64,000 bases of DNA from Salinimicrobium sp050750585 (GTDB taxonomy: Bacteria > Bacteroidota > Bacteroidia > Flavobacteriales > Flavobacteriaceae), in NCBI RefSeq assembly GCF_050750585.1, contig NZ_JBOJLM010000017.1, positions 1 through 64,000 of the forward strand, written 5' to 3'. Under the pieces are notes generated by a model, which was not told where the DNA came from, ran no database searches, and saw only the letters and a list, made by a program, of their open reading frames with translations. Within the stretch, counting starts at the first letter, position 1. Every line of letters starts with the position of its first letter. Positions 35,343 through 43,636 of this stretch are shown here, piece after piece. Made by a program: the position numbers and the translations under genes.

Positions 35343-35391
35343 GATTTACAATTTATGGTTAAAGTGGATAAAATTAAGAAAATTTGAAAGA

Positions 35392-36330
35392 CTACATAAG
35401 GCCTCTCCCCATTTTATTAAGCTTGTTGTTCTCACTGTACTCTTTGGAGAGTTTGTCAAGCACCCCGTTAATAAAAATACTGCTTTTAGGGGTACTGTAT
35501 TCTTTGGCAACTTCTAAATATTCGTTAATAGTAACCTTAACGGGAATAGATGGAAATTTCAAGAATTCACAGATCGCCATTTTGATAAGAATGGTATCTA
35601 AATCGGCAATCCTTTCCTTGTCCCAGTTAGGAGTTTTTCCCTCCATTTCCTGAGCCAGGCTGTTATCATTGAGCAAAGTTTTTCTGAACAGCTCTACGGC
35701 ATAATCCTTATCATCTGAACTCTTAAAAAGTCTTGTTAACGCCTGATCTTTACCTTCTGATGCCTTCTGTAACATTTTTACAATGGCTGTGTTCACCAGT
35801 GGTAAATCGTCTACCCACGTGATCTTTTTATCTTCGAGGTAATCGTAAAGTTTTTCGTTGGGAGCAATGATCTCTCTAAAAATGGCAATTACAAATTCTT
35901 TGTCTTCCCTGAAACTTGAAGTACGGGTAGTCATGTACTCTCTGTAGCGATCACTGTTCCTTATCTCGGCCCACAGGATTTCTACGTACTCGTCATCATT
36001 CTTCCAGTTATTGAGCTTGCGGGTTTCCAGTTCTATGTTCAGCGACCTGTTTTGCTTAAGCTGCGCGATCAACTCATTGTTGACGAACTTGCGGTTGGGA
36101 TCTACATCTTCTTCAGAAGGTAAATGCTTTAGCTGGGATTTCTCAAGGTAATCCTCGGCATGATCTTTAATTTCGACGATTAAATCTAGCAGTAAAAGAT
36201 ATAGATCATACATCTCATCCATACTCTTGAGCAGGAATTTCTCCTCTGCCTTCAGGTTATCATTTTCACTCTGGGAATAGGCGTACAGAGACTGCATTAC
36301 TTTAACCCTGATATGTCTTCTGGTCAACAT
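35392..36330 (-). CDS. nusB: Transcription antitermination factor NusB (long form)
   Basis: A 312-residue protein. MLTRRHIRVKVMQSLYAYSQ matches the NusB N-terminus, and the C-terminal part (DTILIKMAICEFLKFPSIPVKVTINEYLEVAKEYS) matches its RNA/NusE-binding helical core. Between them lies an insertion of about 150 residues, so it is twice the Enterobacterial length, as usual in Bacteroidota. NusB with NusE supports rRNA antitermination. It starts the nusB-DUF1573-yajC group. Confidence 0.94.
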   Translation of the reverse strand: MLTRRHIRVKVMQSLYAYSQSENDNLKAEEKFLLKSMDEMYDLYLLLLDLIVEIKDHAEDYLEKSQLKHLPSEEDVDPNRKFVNNELIAQLKQNRSLNIELETRKLNNWKNDDEYVEILWAEIRNSDRYREYMTTRTSSFREDKEFVIAIFREIIAPNEKLYDYLEDKKITWVDDLPLVNTAIVKMLQKASEGKDQALTRLFKSSDDKDYAVELFRKTLLNDNSLAQEMEGKTPNWDKERIADLDTILIKMAICEFLKFPSIPVKVTINEYLEVAKEYSTPKSSIFINGVLDKLSKEYSENNKLNKMGRGLM

Positions 36331-36356
36331 AGCTGTAAAAGAACTTTAAAAAATTA

Positions 36357-36382
36357 GGGCGAAAGGTTTTTCCCTTTCGCCC
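36357..36382 (-). terminator. Intrinsic terminator of leucine dehydrogenase
   Basis: GGGCGAAAGG and CCTTTCGCCC form a 10-bp stem with a six-base loop, followed on the minus strand by TAATTTTTT. It lies 36 bp after the dehydrogenase stop and just upstream of nusB, separating the two transcripts. Confidence 0.82.
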
Positions 36383-36417
36383 GGCAAAAATACTATTAAA
36401 TTAAAAAATCACGTGGC

Positions 36418-37515
36418 TTATTTGCGATTTTTTCTGTCGGTGATTCTTTGTTGTGCCACCTTAAGAGCAGCTTCATGTGTAGACATTCCTTCAGCTTCAG
36501 CCGCATTAAGGATCTCAAGCGTGGTATTGTAGATGTTCTGCGTCTTCTCCATGATCTCTTTTCTTCCGTAGCCTTCCAGTTCAGCATAAACATTGATGAT
36601 CCCACCGGCGTTGATAAGAAAATCGGGCGCATATACAATCCCTTTTTCCCTAAGAATATGCCCGTGCTTTACATCACTGGCCAATTGGTTATTAGCAGCT
36701 CCTGCAATAATTGAGGCCTTGAACCTGTCAATAGTCTGGTCGTTTATTGTAGCTCCCAGGGCACAGGGGGCGTAGATATCAACGTCTGCACCATACACAT
36801 CATCACCACCATAGATAGTTGCGTTATACCGGTCCCGAACTTCAGTCAATTTCTTCTGATTAATATCACTTATAACCACATTTGCACCTTCTTTAGCCAG
36901 ATAATCAACCAAGGCTTCACCTACATGGCCTATTCCCTGTACAAGAACAGATCTTCCCTGTAAATCATCGCTTCCATATCTAAATTTTGCCGCGGCTTTC
37001 ATCCCCATGTAAACGCCATAAGCTGTTACTGGAGAAGGATTACCGGCACCACCTTTGGCTTCAGAAATACCTGTAACATAAGGGGTCACCTCGCGTACGG
37101 TATCCATGTCGGCAGTTTCCATACCCACATCTTCGGCAGTGATGTATTTTCCGCCTAAAGAATTTACAAACTCTCCAAACTTCCGCATCAACTCGGGAGT
37201 TTTCTCTGTTTTAGCATCTCCAATAATTACAGCTTTACCGCCACCAAGGTTTAACCCGGTAACCGCACTCTTAAAGGTCATGCCTCGCGAAAGACGAAGT
37301 ACATCATTAAGAGCTTCCCATTCACTGCTGTAATTCCACATACGGGTACCACCAAGGGCAGGACCCAAAACTGTATTGTGAATTCCAATTATTGCCTTTA
37401 AACCTGTATCTTTGTCGTTGCAAAAAACCACTTGTTCATGGTCATCAAAGGAAAGCTGCCCAAAGACCGGAGCGGCTTTTTTAAGTTCATTTGCCTTTAG
37501 AACATCCACTTTCAT
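36418..37515 (-). CDS. Leucine dehydrogenase (Glu/Leu/Phe/Val dehydrogenase family)
   Basis: A 365-residue enzyme. GMTFKSAVTGLNLGGGKAVIIG carries the substrate-binding K82 and catalytic K94. The NAD-binding Rossmann domain begins GRSVLVQGIGHVGEALVDYL. Length and the Ala/Gly pattern fit leucine/branched-chain amino acid dehydrogenases, which deaminate Leu, Ile and Val to 2-oxoacids. This could feed the E2-containing complex at 10945 with branched-chain oxoacids, though the genes are far apart. A perfect CGAAATATTTCG palindrome lies in the promoter region. Confidence 0.93.
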   Translation of the reverse strand: MKVDVLKANELKKAAPVFGQLSFDDHEQVVFCNDKDTGLKAIIGIHNTVLGPALGGTRMWNYSSEWEALNDVLRLSRGMTFKSAVTGLNLGGGKAVIIGDAKTEKTPELMRKFGEFVNSLGGKYITAEDVGMETADMDTVREVTPYVTGISEAKGGAGNPSPVTAYGVYMGMKAAAKFRYGSDDLQGRSVLVQGIGHVGEALVDYLAKEGANVVISDINQKKLTEVRDRYNATIYGGDDVYGADVDIYAPCALGATINDQTIDRFKASIIAGAANNQLASDVKHGHILREKGIVYAPDFLINAGGIINVYAELEGYGRKEIMEKTQNIYNTTLEILNAAEAEGMSTHEAALKVAQQRITDRKNRK

Positions 37516-37547
37516 TAGTTTAGTAATTTAGAATGAATTTCATTATT

Positions 37548-37559
37548 CGAAATATTTCG
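37548..37559. promoter_or_regulatory. Possible operator upstream of leucine dehydrogenase
   Basis: A perfect 12-bp palindrome, CGAAATATTTCG, lies 33 bp before the leucine dehydrogenase start codon in the divergent spacer with the ABC exporter. Position and symmetry suit a dimeric regulator such as an Lrp-type protein, but the sequence is AT-rich and could be chance. Confidence 0.3.
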
Positions 37560-37642
37560 CAGCAAAAATAAATAATATTTCATTTTAACAACCTTGTTCT
37601 TCAACAAAAATGTAAAAATGAAAATTCAGCCGGTGCAGCCCT

Positions 37643-39400
37643 ATGAAAGAACTGAAACATTTAAATAAATACTTTTACAAATACAAATGGCAACTCATCG
37701 TTGGGATCTTTATTACCATCCTGGCGCGCGTCTTTGCTATTCTCACCCCCCGCTTTATTGGGGAATCTACTACTGCCATTGAAGAATATGTGAATGGCGA
37801 TATTACTTCGGAAGCTGTATTGCGTACCGAGCTCATGAACAACATTCTTCTTATTTTGGGGGCAACCTTAATGGCAGCGCTGTTCACTTTTCTTATGAGG
37901 CAGGCCATTATTGTGGTTTCCAGGCATATTGAATACGACCTGAAGAATGAGGTGTACAGAAAGTACCAGGACCTTTCCCTCAATTTTTATAAAAAGAATC
38001 GCACGGGAGACCTTATGAACAGGATAAGTGAAGACGTCTCCAAGGTGAGAATGTATGCCGGCCCCGCATTTATGTACAGCGTGCAAACCGGGATCCTTTT
38101 TATTGTGGTGATCCCGTACATGTTCCTGCAGGCCCCAGAGCTTACCCTTTACGTGATCACTCCCCTGCCCATACTTTCTTTTGCCATCTATAAGCTAAGT
38201 GTTGCCATTAACAAACGCAGCACCATTGTACAGCAGTATTTATCAAAGCTCAACACCTTTACGCAGGAAAGCTTCAGCGGAATTTCAGTAATAAAATCCT
38301 ACGGACTCGAACCTCAAACCAACAGCTCATTTGTCACCCTCTCAAATGAGAATAAAGAAAAGAATATTGACCTGGTAAAAGTGCAGGCCTTCTTCTTTCC
38401 CCTCATGGTTCTTCTTATAGGCGCCAGTAATATCCTGGTGATCTATATAGGTGGCAAAAAATTCATCAATGGTGAAATTGAAGAGCTGGGAGTGATCGTA
38501 GAATTTCTGCTTTACGTGAATATGCTTACCTGGCCCGTTGCCACAGTAGGGTGGGTCACCTCTATTGTGCAACAGGCCGCAGCTTCTCAAAAAAGGATCA
38601 ACGAGTTCTTGAACGAGGAACCACAAATACAAAACCCGTCTCATGAACCCGAAGACGTGCAGGGTGCCATTGCCTTTAAAAATGTCACTTTCACCTATGA
38701 AGATACCAACATCACAGCCCTCAAAAATGTCACTTTTGAGGTGGAAAGTGGAGAGACCCTGGCTATTATAGGAAAAACCGGATCGGGTAAATCTACCATC
38801 CTGGAGCTTATTGGTCGGCTTTATGACGTAGAGAAAGGCGAGATCACCATAGACGGAAAAAACATACAGAACATGAACCTCAGGGAGCTGCGAAAAAGCA
38901 TTGGTTATGTGCCGCAGGATGCCTTTTTGTTCAGTGATTCGATAAGGAGCAACATCAAATTTGGTAAGGCCGATGCTACTGAAGAAGAGATCATAGCAGC
39001 TGCTAAAAATGCCGCGGTTCACAAGAATATTGAAGGCTTCAGCAAAGGCTACGACACCGTATTGGGAGAACGCGGAATCACCCTTTCGGGCGGGCAAAAA
39101 CAGCGCGTTTCTATCGCCCGGGCCATTGTTCACGATCCAAAAATCCTTCTTTTTGACGATTCCCTTTCCGCAGTAGACACAGAAACAGAAGAAGAAATTC
39201 TCAATAACCTCTTTAAAATCAGTAAAAACAAGACCACTATAATCGTAAGCCATAGAATTTCATCGGTCAAAAATGCCGATAAGATCATCATCCTCGAAGA
39301 CGGCGAGATCACCCAACGCGGTTCTCACCAGCAACTCATTGAGGCTGAAGGTTATTATCGCGAGCTCTATTTAAAACAACTGAGTGAAAAAGAAATGTAA
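37643..39400 (+). CDS. ABC transporter, fused permease/ATPase exporter
   Basis: A 585-residue half-transporter: six membrane segments in residues 1-310, then the ATPase domain. Walker A is GKTGSGKST, the Q-loop is YVPQDAF, the signature is LSGGQKQR, and Walker B is ILLFDDSLSAVD. The catalytic glutamate after Walker B is replaced by Asp, a feature of the YheI/MdlA-like group and of degenerate sites in heterodimeric exporters. No second half is adjacent, so it may act as a homodimer or with an unlinked partner. Substrate (drug, lipid or peptide) is unknown. Confidence 0.93.
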   Translation: MKELKHLNKYFYKYKWQLIVGIFITILARVFAILTPRFIGESTTAIEEYVNGDITSEAVLRTELMNNILLILGATLMAALFTFLMRQAIIVVSRHIEYDLKNEVYRKYQDLSLNFYKKNRTGDLMNRISEDVSKVRMYAGPAFMYSVQTGILFIVVIPYMFLQAPELTLYVITPLPILSFAIYKLSVAINKRSTIVQQYLSKLNTFTQESFSGISVIKSYGLEPQTNSSFVTLSNENKEKNIDLVKVQAFFFPLMVLLIGASNILVIYIGGKKFINGEIEELGVIVEFLLYVNMLTWPVATVGWVTSIVQQAAASQKRINEFLNEEPQIQNPSHEPEDVQGAIAFKNVTFTYEDTNITALKNVTFEVESGETLAIIGKTGSGKSTILELIGRLYDVEKGEITIDGKNIQNMNLRELRKSIGYVPQDAFLFSDSIRSNIKFGKADATEEEIIAAAKNAAVHKNIEGFSKGYDTVLGERGITLSGGQKQRVSIARAIVHDPKILLFDDSLSAVDTETEEEILNNLFKISKNKTTIIVSHRISSVKNADKIIILEDGEITQRGSHQQLIEAEGYYRELYLKQLSEKEM

Positions 39401-39475
39401 AAATTTGTTGCGGAATGTTAATTTTTTTTAGATTTTTGAACCTATGATTTACAAACCGTAAAAGATATTTTGATT

Positions 39476-39865
39476 ATGAGCGACAATGGAACGATTGAAA
39501 AAGAAGAGATTTTTTCCAAGGTCTTGAGAGCCGGAAGACGCACCTATTTCTTTGATGTTAGGGCGACTAAGGCAAACGATTACTACCTGACGATTACCGA
39601 GAGCAAAAAATTCACCAATGAAGACGGATCTTTCCACTACAAAAAGCACAAGATCTACCTTTACAAAGAAGATTTCGCCGGTTTTAATGAGATCCTTCAG
39701 GAGATGACCGATTTTATTCTTGATGAAAAAGGGGAAGAAGTGATTAGCGAACGCCATCAAAAGAACTTTAAGAAAGAATACGAAGAAGATGAGCAAAAGA
39801 AGGTTGAAACCGCCGCTGCTCCATCTGCCGCTGCATTTACTGATATAAGTTTCGACGATATTTAG
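39476..39865 (+). CDS. DUF3276 PUR-alpha-like nucleic-acid-binding protein
   Basis: A 129-residue protein starting MSDNGTIEKEEIFSKVLRAG; a TTG two codons upstream is disregarded. The segment GRRTYFFDVRATKANDYYLTITESKK and FHYKKHKIYLYKEDF matches the PUR repeat fold of DUF3276, a Bacteroidota-specific relative of the eukaryotic Pur-alpha single-stranded DNA/RNA-binding proteins (the Borrelia homologue binds nucleic acid). The C-terminus is acidic then Ala-rich. It is monocistronic with its own terminator at 39885-39917. Confidence 0.92.
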   Translation: MSDNGTIEKEEIFSKVLRAGRRTYFFDVRATKANDYYLTITESKKFTNEDGSFHYKKHKIYLYKEDFAGFNEILQEMTDFILDEKGEEVISERHQKNFKKEYEEDEQKKVETAAAPSAAAFTDISFDDI

Positions 39866-39884
39866 TTAAAAATACACGCATTTT

Positions 39885-39917
39885 AAAACCGTCCAGGCAA
39901 ACCCTGGGCGGTTTTTT
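39885..39917 (+). terminator. Intrinsic terminator of the DUF3276 gene
   Basis: AAAACCGTCCAGG and CCTGGGCGGTTTT pair around CAAA with one mismatch, followed by T residues. It lies 20 bp after the stop codon; the next gene's start region begins about 10 bp downstream. Confidence 0.85.
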
Positions 39918-39944
39918 TATATTGTAGTGTCAAAAATGTCATTT

Positions 39945-42458
39945 ATGAGAACCTTTATTGTTGCCCTTTTATTTTTATTGAATTTACAGCTCTCTGCACA
40001 AGAAGAACTGGATCTCTCATACTACCTGCCACAAGATGTCACTTATAACCCCGCTATTCCCACACCACAGGATGTGCTCGATTTCGTTCCCGGGGAGTGG
40101 CATGCCAGTCATGACCAGGTTTTGATCTACATGCATTTTCTGGCACAAACTTCACCCCGAATTAGTATTGAAAACAGAGGCTTCACCTATGAAAAAAGGC
40201 CTTTGGTGCTGCTTACAATTACTTCGGAAGAAAATCATGACAAGCTCGAGGAAATTCGTCAACAACATGTGGCGTTGACAGAACCTGGTTCAGAAAATAT
40301 TAATACTTCTGAAATGCCCGTGGTCGTGAATCAGGGGTTTTCCATTCACGGAAATGAAGCAAGTGGTGCAAACGCCGCTATTTTGGCCGCATATTACCTG
40401 GCCGCTGCCGAAGGCCCCGAAATTGAAGAATTACTGAAGAATACCGTCATCCTTTTCGATCCGGTTTTTAATCCCGATGGGCTGCAAAGATTTGCGTCGT
40501 GGGTGAACACCAATAAAAGTGCAAACATCAACCCCGATCCGCAAGACAGGGAATACGATGAAACCTGGCCTGGCGGCCGCACCAACCACTACTGGTTTGA
40601 CATGAACCGCGACTGGCTGCCGGTGCAACTCCCCGAAAGCAGGGCGAGAATAGAAACCTTCCACAACTGGTACCCCAACGTTCTTACAGACCATCACGAA
40701 ATGGGATCGAATTCTTCCTTTTTCTTTCAACCGGGAATTCCTTCCAGGACCCACCCCCTTACCCCAAACCTCAACCAGGAACTCACAAAAGAAATTGGAA
40801 CCTACCACGCTGCAGCCCTTGATAATATTGGATCCCTTTATTATACCGAAGAGAATTACGACGATTTCTACTACGGAAAAGGCTCTACTTTCCCGGATAT
40901 ACAGGGAAGCGTCGGAATCCTTTTTGAACAGGGAAGTTCGCGCGGACATGCGCAGGAAACCGATAACGGGATCCTGACTTTTCCCTTTACCATCCGCAAC
41001 CAGTTCACTGCTGCGCTTTCCACATTAAAAGCTGCCAAAGAAATGCGGGTAAAGCTACTTGATTACCAACGCGACTTTTACCAGAACGCCCGCAGGGAAG
41101 CCGAAAAAGGAGCGTATGTCTTCGGAAACAGCAAAGATGCCTCTTCAGCCTATCATTTAGCCGAAATCCTGAAGCGTCACAAAGTAGAAGTGCATGAACT
41201 GCAGGAAGAATTCAGCAAAGACGGGAACACTTTCAAACCCCAGAGCAGTTATGTGGTGCCAAAAAAGCAGAAACAGCAAAGGCTTTTAAAAGCCATGTTT
41301 GAACGAAGAACTACATTTGAAGATAGCCTTTTCTATGATATATCGGCCTGGTCTTTCCCACTGGCATTTAACCTCGACTTCACAGATGAAGCCAAAATGA
41401 ATGTTGCAGGCCAAAAAATAGACAGTCTTACAAGACCCCGATTAACTCTCCCCGAAAAGAGCGAGTATGCCTACCTCATGGAATGGCATACCTATGAAGC
41501 TCCTAAAGCCCTCAATCAAATATTGAATAAAGGATTACGCGCAAAAGTGGCCATGCAGCCTTTTCAGCTGGGGACCAAAAATTATGATTTCGGCACCATC
41601 ATGGTTCCGGCTCAAAACCAGGAGATGAATGCCGATGAGATCTACGATTTCCTGGTAAAAGTAGCTAAAGATGCTCATGTAGACATTTCGGCGGCCAATA
41701 CCGGCCTCACAGGAGGAATAAACCTTGGAAGCAACCAGTTTAGAGCCCTTGAGCCACAAAAGGTAGCCATTTTGGTGGGCGAAAGGATTACTCCATACGA
41801 TGCAGGAGAGATATGGCACCTTTTTGATCAGCGGTATGACATGAAGATCACCAAACTTGATCTTAAAAATTTCTCCCGCACCAATCTCAGCCGCTATACC
41901 GATATCATACTTTCCAACTCCTGGGGCAGTGCCCTGGACGAGAAAGATGCTGAAAAGCTGAAAGAATGGGTCCGTAATGGCGGGACTTTGATAGGTTACA
42001 AAAATGCAGCAAAATGGCTGGATAAAAATGAATTCCTTGATTTGGAATTCAAAGAGAATGAAGTGCAGGCCAAAAATGTCACTTTTGAGCAGCGACAGGA
42101 TTTTAGAGGCGCGCAAGGTATTGGCGGTGCTATTTTTGAAGCAAAACAGGATCGCTCCCACCCAATCAACTTTGGTTATAAAGATGATAAAATCGCACTT
42201 TTTCGAGACACCACCCTGTTCGTAGAAGCCGATTCCACTTCTTACAAAAATCCGATCATCTACACCGAAAAGCCCCTGTTAAGTGGATATATTAGTGAAG
42301 AAAACCTGGAACTTTTACCGGGAACTGTTCCCTTCAAACACAAGTCACTGGGAAGAGGAAATGTCATTTTGTTTACAGACAACACTAACTTCCGGGCCTT
42401 TTGGTATGGAACCAATAAACTGTTAATGAATGCGGTGTTCTTTGGGGATGAAATGTAG
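39945..42458 (+). CDS. Secreted M14-family zinc carboxypeptidase
   Basis: About 837 residues. The start is set at MRTFIVALLFLLNLQLSAQ, which begins a normal signal peptide; ATG or GTG codons 3 and 6 triplets upstream fall inside a copy of the dispersed palindrome. The M14 domain has the zinc ligands in IHGNEASG (near 134-137) and DHHEMG, and the RDWLPVQ substrate-binding Arg region. A large C-terminal extension (about 450-837) includes a ThuA/glutamine-amidotransferase-like stretch (LSNSWGSALDEKDAEKLKEW). It likely trims peptides outside the cytoplasm. The short gap after the upstream terminator suggests a compact promoter. Confidence 0.92.
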   Translation: MRTFIVALLFLLNLQLSAQEELDLSYYLPQDVTYNPAIPTPQDVLDFVPGEWHASHDQVLIYMHFLAQTSPRISIENRGFTYEKRPLVLLTITSEENHDKLEEIRQQHVALTEPGSENINTSEMPVVVNQGFSIHGNEASGANAAILAAYYLAAAEGPEIEELLKNTVILFDPVFNPDGLQRFASWVNTNKSANINPDPQDREYDETWPGGRTNHYWFDMNRDWLPVQLPESRARIETFHNWYPNVLTDHHEMGSNSSFFFQPGIPSRTHPLTPNLNQELTKEIGTYHAAALDNIGSLYYTEENYDDFYYGKGSTFPDIQGSVGILFEQGSSRGHAQETDNGILTFPFTIRNQFTAALSTLKAAKEMRVKLLDYQRDFYQNARREAEKGAYVFGNSKDASSAYHLAEILKRHKVEVHELQEEFSKDGNTFKPQSSYVVPKKQKQQRLLKAMFERRTTFEDSLFYDISAWSFPLAFNLDFTDEAKMNVAGQKIDSLTRPRLTLPEKSEYAYLMEWHTYEAPKALNQILNKGLRAKVAMQPFQLGTKNYDFGTIMVPAQNQEMNADEIYDFLVKVAKDAHVDISAANTGLTGGINLGSNQFRALEPQKVAILVGERITPYDAGEIWHLFDQRYDMKITKLDLKNFSRTNLSRYTDIILSNSWGSALDEKDAEKLKEWVRNGGTLIGYKNAAKWLDKNEFLDLEFKENEVQAKNVTFEQRQDFRGAQGIGGAIFEAKQDRSHPINFGYKDDKIALFRDTTLFVEADSTSYKNPIIYTEKPLLSGYISEENLELLPGTVPFKHKSLGRGNVILFTDNTNFRAFWYGTNKLLMNAVFFGDEM

Positions 42459-42464
42459 AAATAG

Positions 42465-42536
42465 ATTTGAGATATTAGATTTGAGATATTAGATTTGAGA
42501 TATTAGATTTGAGATATTAGATTTGAGATATTAGAT
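42465..42536. repeat. 14-bp tandem repeat
   Basis: The unit GATTTGAGATATTA is repeated about five times, almost without change, directly after the M14 gene. Degenerate copies of the same words occur at 42745-42765, 48090-48130 and 55940-55984. Confidence 0.92.
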
Positions 42537-42547
42537 CTGGGAAGATG

Positions 42548-42594
42548 AAAAATGAGGGGTTCCAAAAATGCCATTTTTGGAACCCCTCATTTTT
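42548..42594. repeat. 47-bp perfect inverted repeat containing the dispersed palindrome
   Basis: Two 23-nt arms around a single central C match perfectly. The inner 23 bp are the dispersed palindrome (TTCCAAAAATG, C, CATTTTTGGAA); the outer parts add AATGAGGGG / CCCCTCATT and A/T-runs. It could terminate the M14 transcript, but arms this perfect with no loop also suit a protein-binding or recombination site. Confidence 0.8.
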
Positions 42595-42766
42595 TGGGCT
42601 AAAGCCCTGTGTTCTACCTTCTGGTTCTTTCGGCTAAAGCCGGAGGCAACTTATTGAAGGCCACCTCCTTCCTGCCTTGCAGCGAATTAAAAAACAAGGA
42701 TTTTACCCAGCTTGTGAATCAATAACATTGACTCTAGGCAAAGTCTAAAATCTAATATCTTCTTAT
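42595..42766. other. Short dyads and simple repeats
   Basis: No gene. GGGCTAAAGCCC at 42596-42607 and TCGGCTAAAGCCGG at about 42629-42643 are two related dyads. The right end is a degenerate TCTAAAATCTAATATCT phrase. Confidence 0.5.
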
Positions 42767-43411
42767 TTAACAACAATCACTACTACAGCTCAAATTCTTC
42801 GATTTTGCATTTTCAAAGGCTTCCTTTCCTTCTTTCCAGGCATACCAGGCAATACCAAGACTTCCCAGGGCATCGACATAGGGAATCTGCCACAGCTCAT
42901 AAAGAAGGCTGGAGGCAAGTAGGATGAAAGAAAGGTAAAAACAGGTTTTTGTGCATTTAGCGTCTGAAATGATTGGCTGACTCTCCAGCTCCTCTCCTAC
43001 TTTTATTTTTTCACGGTACAAAAAATACATGGTAAGTATAGAAAGTACGGCAACAATGATCCCGGCAAGAGTGGTTTCGGGTTCAGATTTGTTGATGACG
43101 GCCAGTACAGCGCCCACTACGAGTCCGGCGGCAAGAATGTAGAAGGCAGTGCCGGTAATTTTTAATGCAGTCACTTCAAAACCGTCCCGTTCTGTCACAG
43201 GGTTCCTTTTCATTCTGTAGATCATGTGGGCGATTCCAACTCCCGAAAGTACCTCTACAAAACTATCAAGCCCAAATCCGAACAGTGTGAGGGTTTCATC
43301 ACTGGCTCCAAAAAAGGTAGACACCCCACCTTCGACTAAATTATAGCCAATGGTGATCATGCTCAGAATATAAGCGTAATGCAGTCGTTTATTATATTTT
43401 TCCTGGTGCAT
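42767..43411 (-). CDS. Cation diffusion facilitator-like membrane protein with Cys-rich tail
   Basis: A 214-residue protein with six hydrophobic segments. FGFGLDSFVEVLSG and PYVDALGSLGIAWYAWKEG carry the Asp residues expected in the metal-transport site of CDF proteins. It lacks the long cytoplasmic C-terminal domain, and ends NAKSKNLSCSSDCC, a Cys-rich tail that probably binds metal. It should export or exchange divalent cations across the inner membrane. It lies downstream of the TonB receptor and DUF6660 genes on the same strand, suggesting a metal-related group. Confidence 0.82.
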   Translation of the reverse strand: MHQEKYNKRLHYAYILSMITIGYNLVEGGVSTFFGASDETLTLFGFGLDSFVEVLSGVGIAHMIYRMKRNPVTERDGFEVTALKITGTAFYILAAGLVVGAVLAVINKSEPETTLAGIIVAVLSILTMYFLYREKIKVGEELESQPIISDAKCTKTCFYLSFILLASSLLYELWQIPYVDALGSLGIAWYAWKEGKEAFENAKSKNLSCSSDCC

Positions 43412-43489
43412 AGGTGTAAAGTTAGATGTAGGATTTGAGAATTACGAAATTAATCCGGGAAAACATTTAAAGTTAAACATAATCTCCCA

Positions 43490-43626
43490 CCCCGCCCTAC
43501 GGCCACCCCTCCGAAGGAGGGGACCCATCCAGAACTCACCACGGGCAACTCGCTAGATTCAACCTGCAACCCACAACCTGCAACAGGTAACAAGCAACCC
43601 GCAACCCGCAACCCGCAACCCGCAAC
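43490..43626. repeat. Simple-sequence repeats between CDF and TonB receptor genes
   Basis: CCACCCCTCCGAAGGAGGGG at about 43504-43523 contains a hairpin. At 43558-43626, degenerate phrases of the type CAACCTGCAACCCACAAC end in four near-perfect CCCGCAA units. It separates the TonB receptor (ends 43637) from the downstream membrane protein. No coding is seen. Confidence 0.75.
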
Positions 43627-43636
43627 TAAAAAAGAA

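Noticed and set aside
38342..39253. Long minus-strand frame of 303 codons
   Set aside because: It is antisense to the ATPase part of a clear ABC exporter; the sense protein has all motifs, and the antisense one has none.
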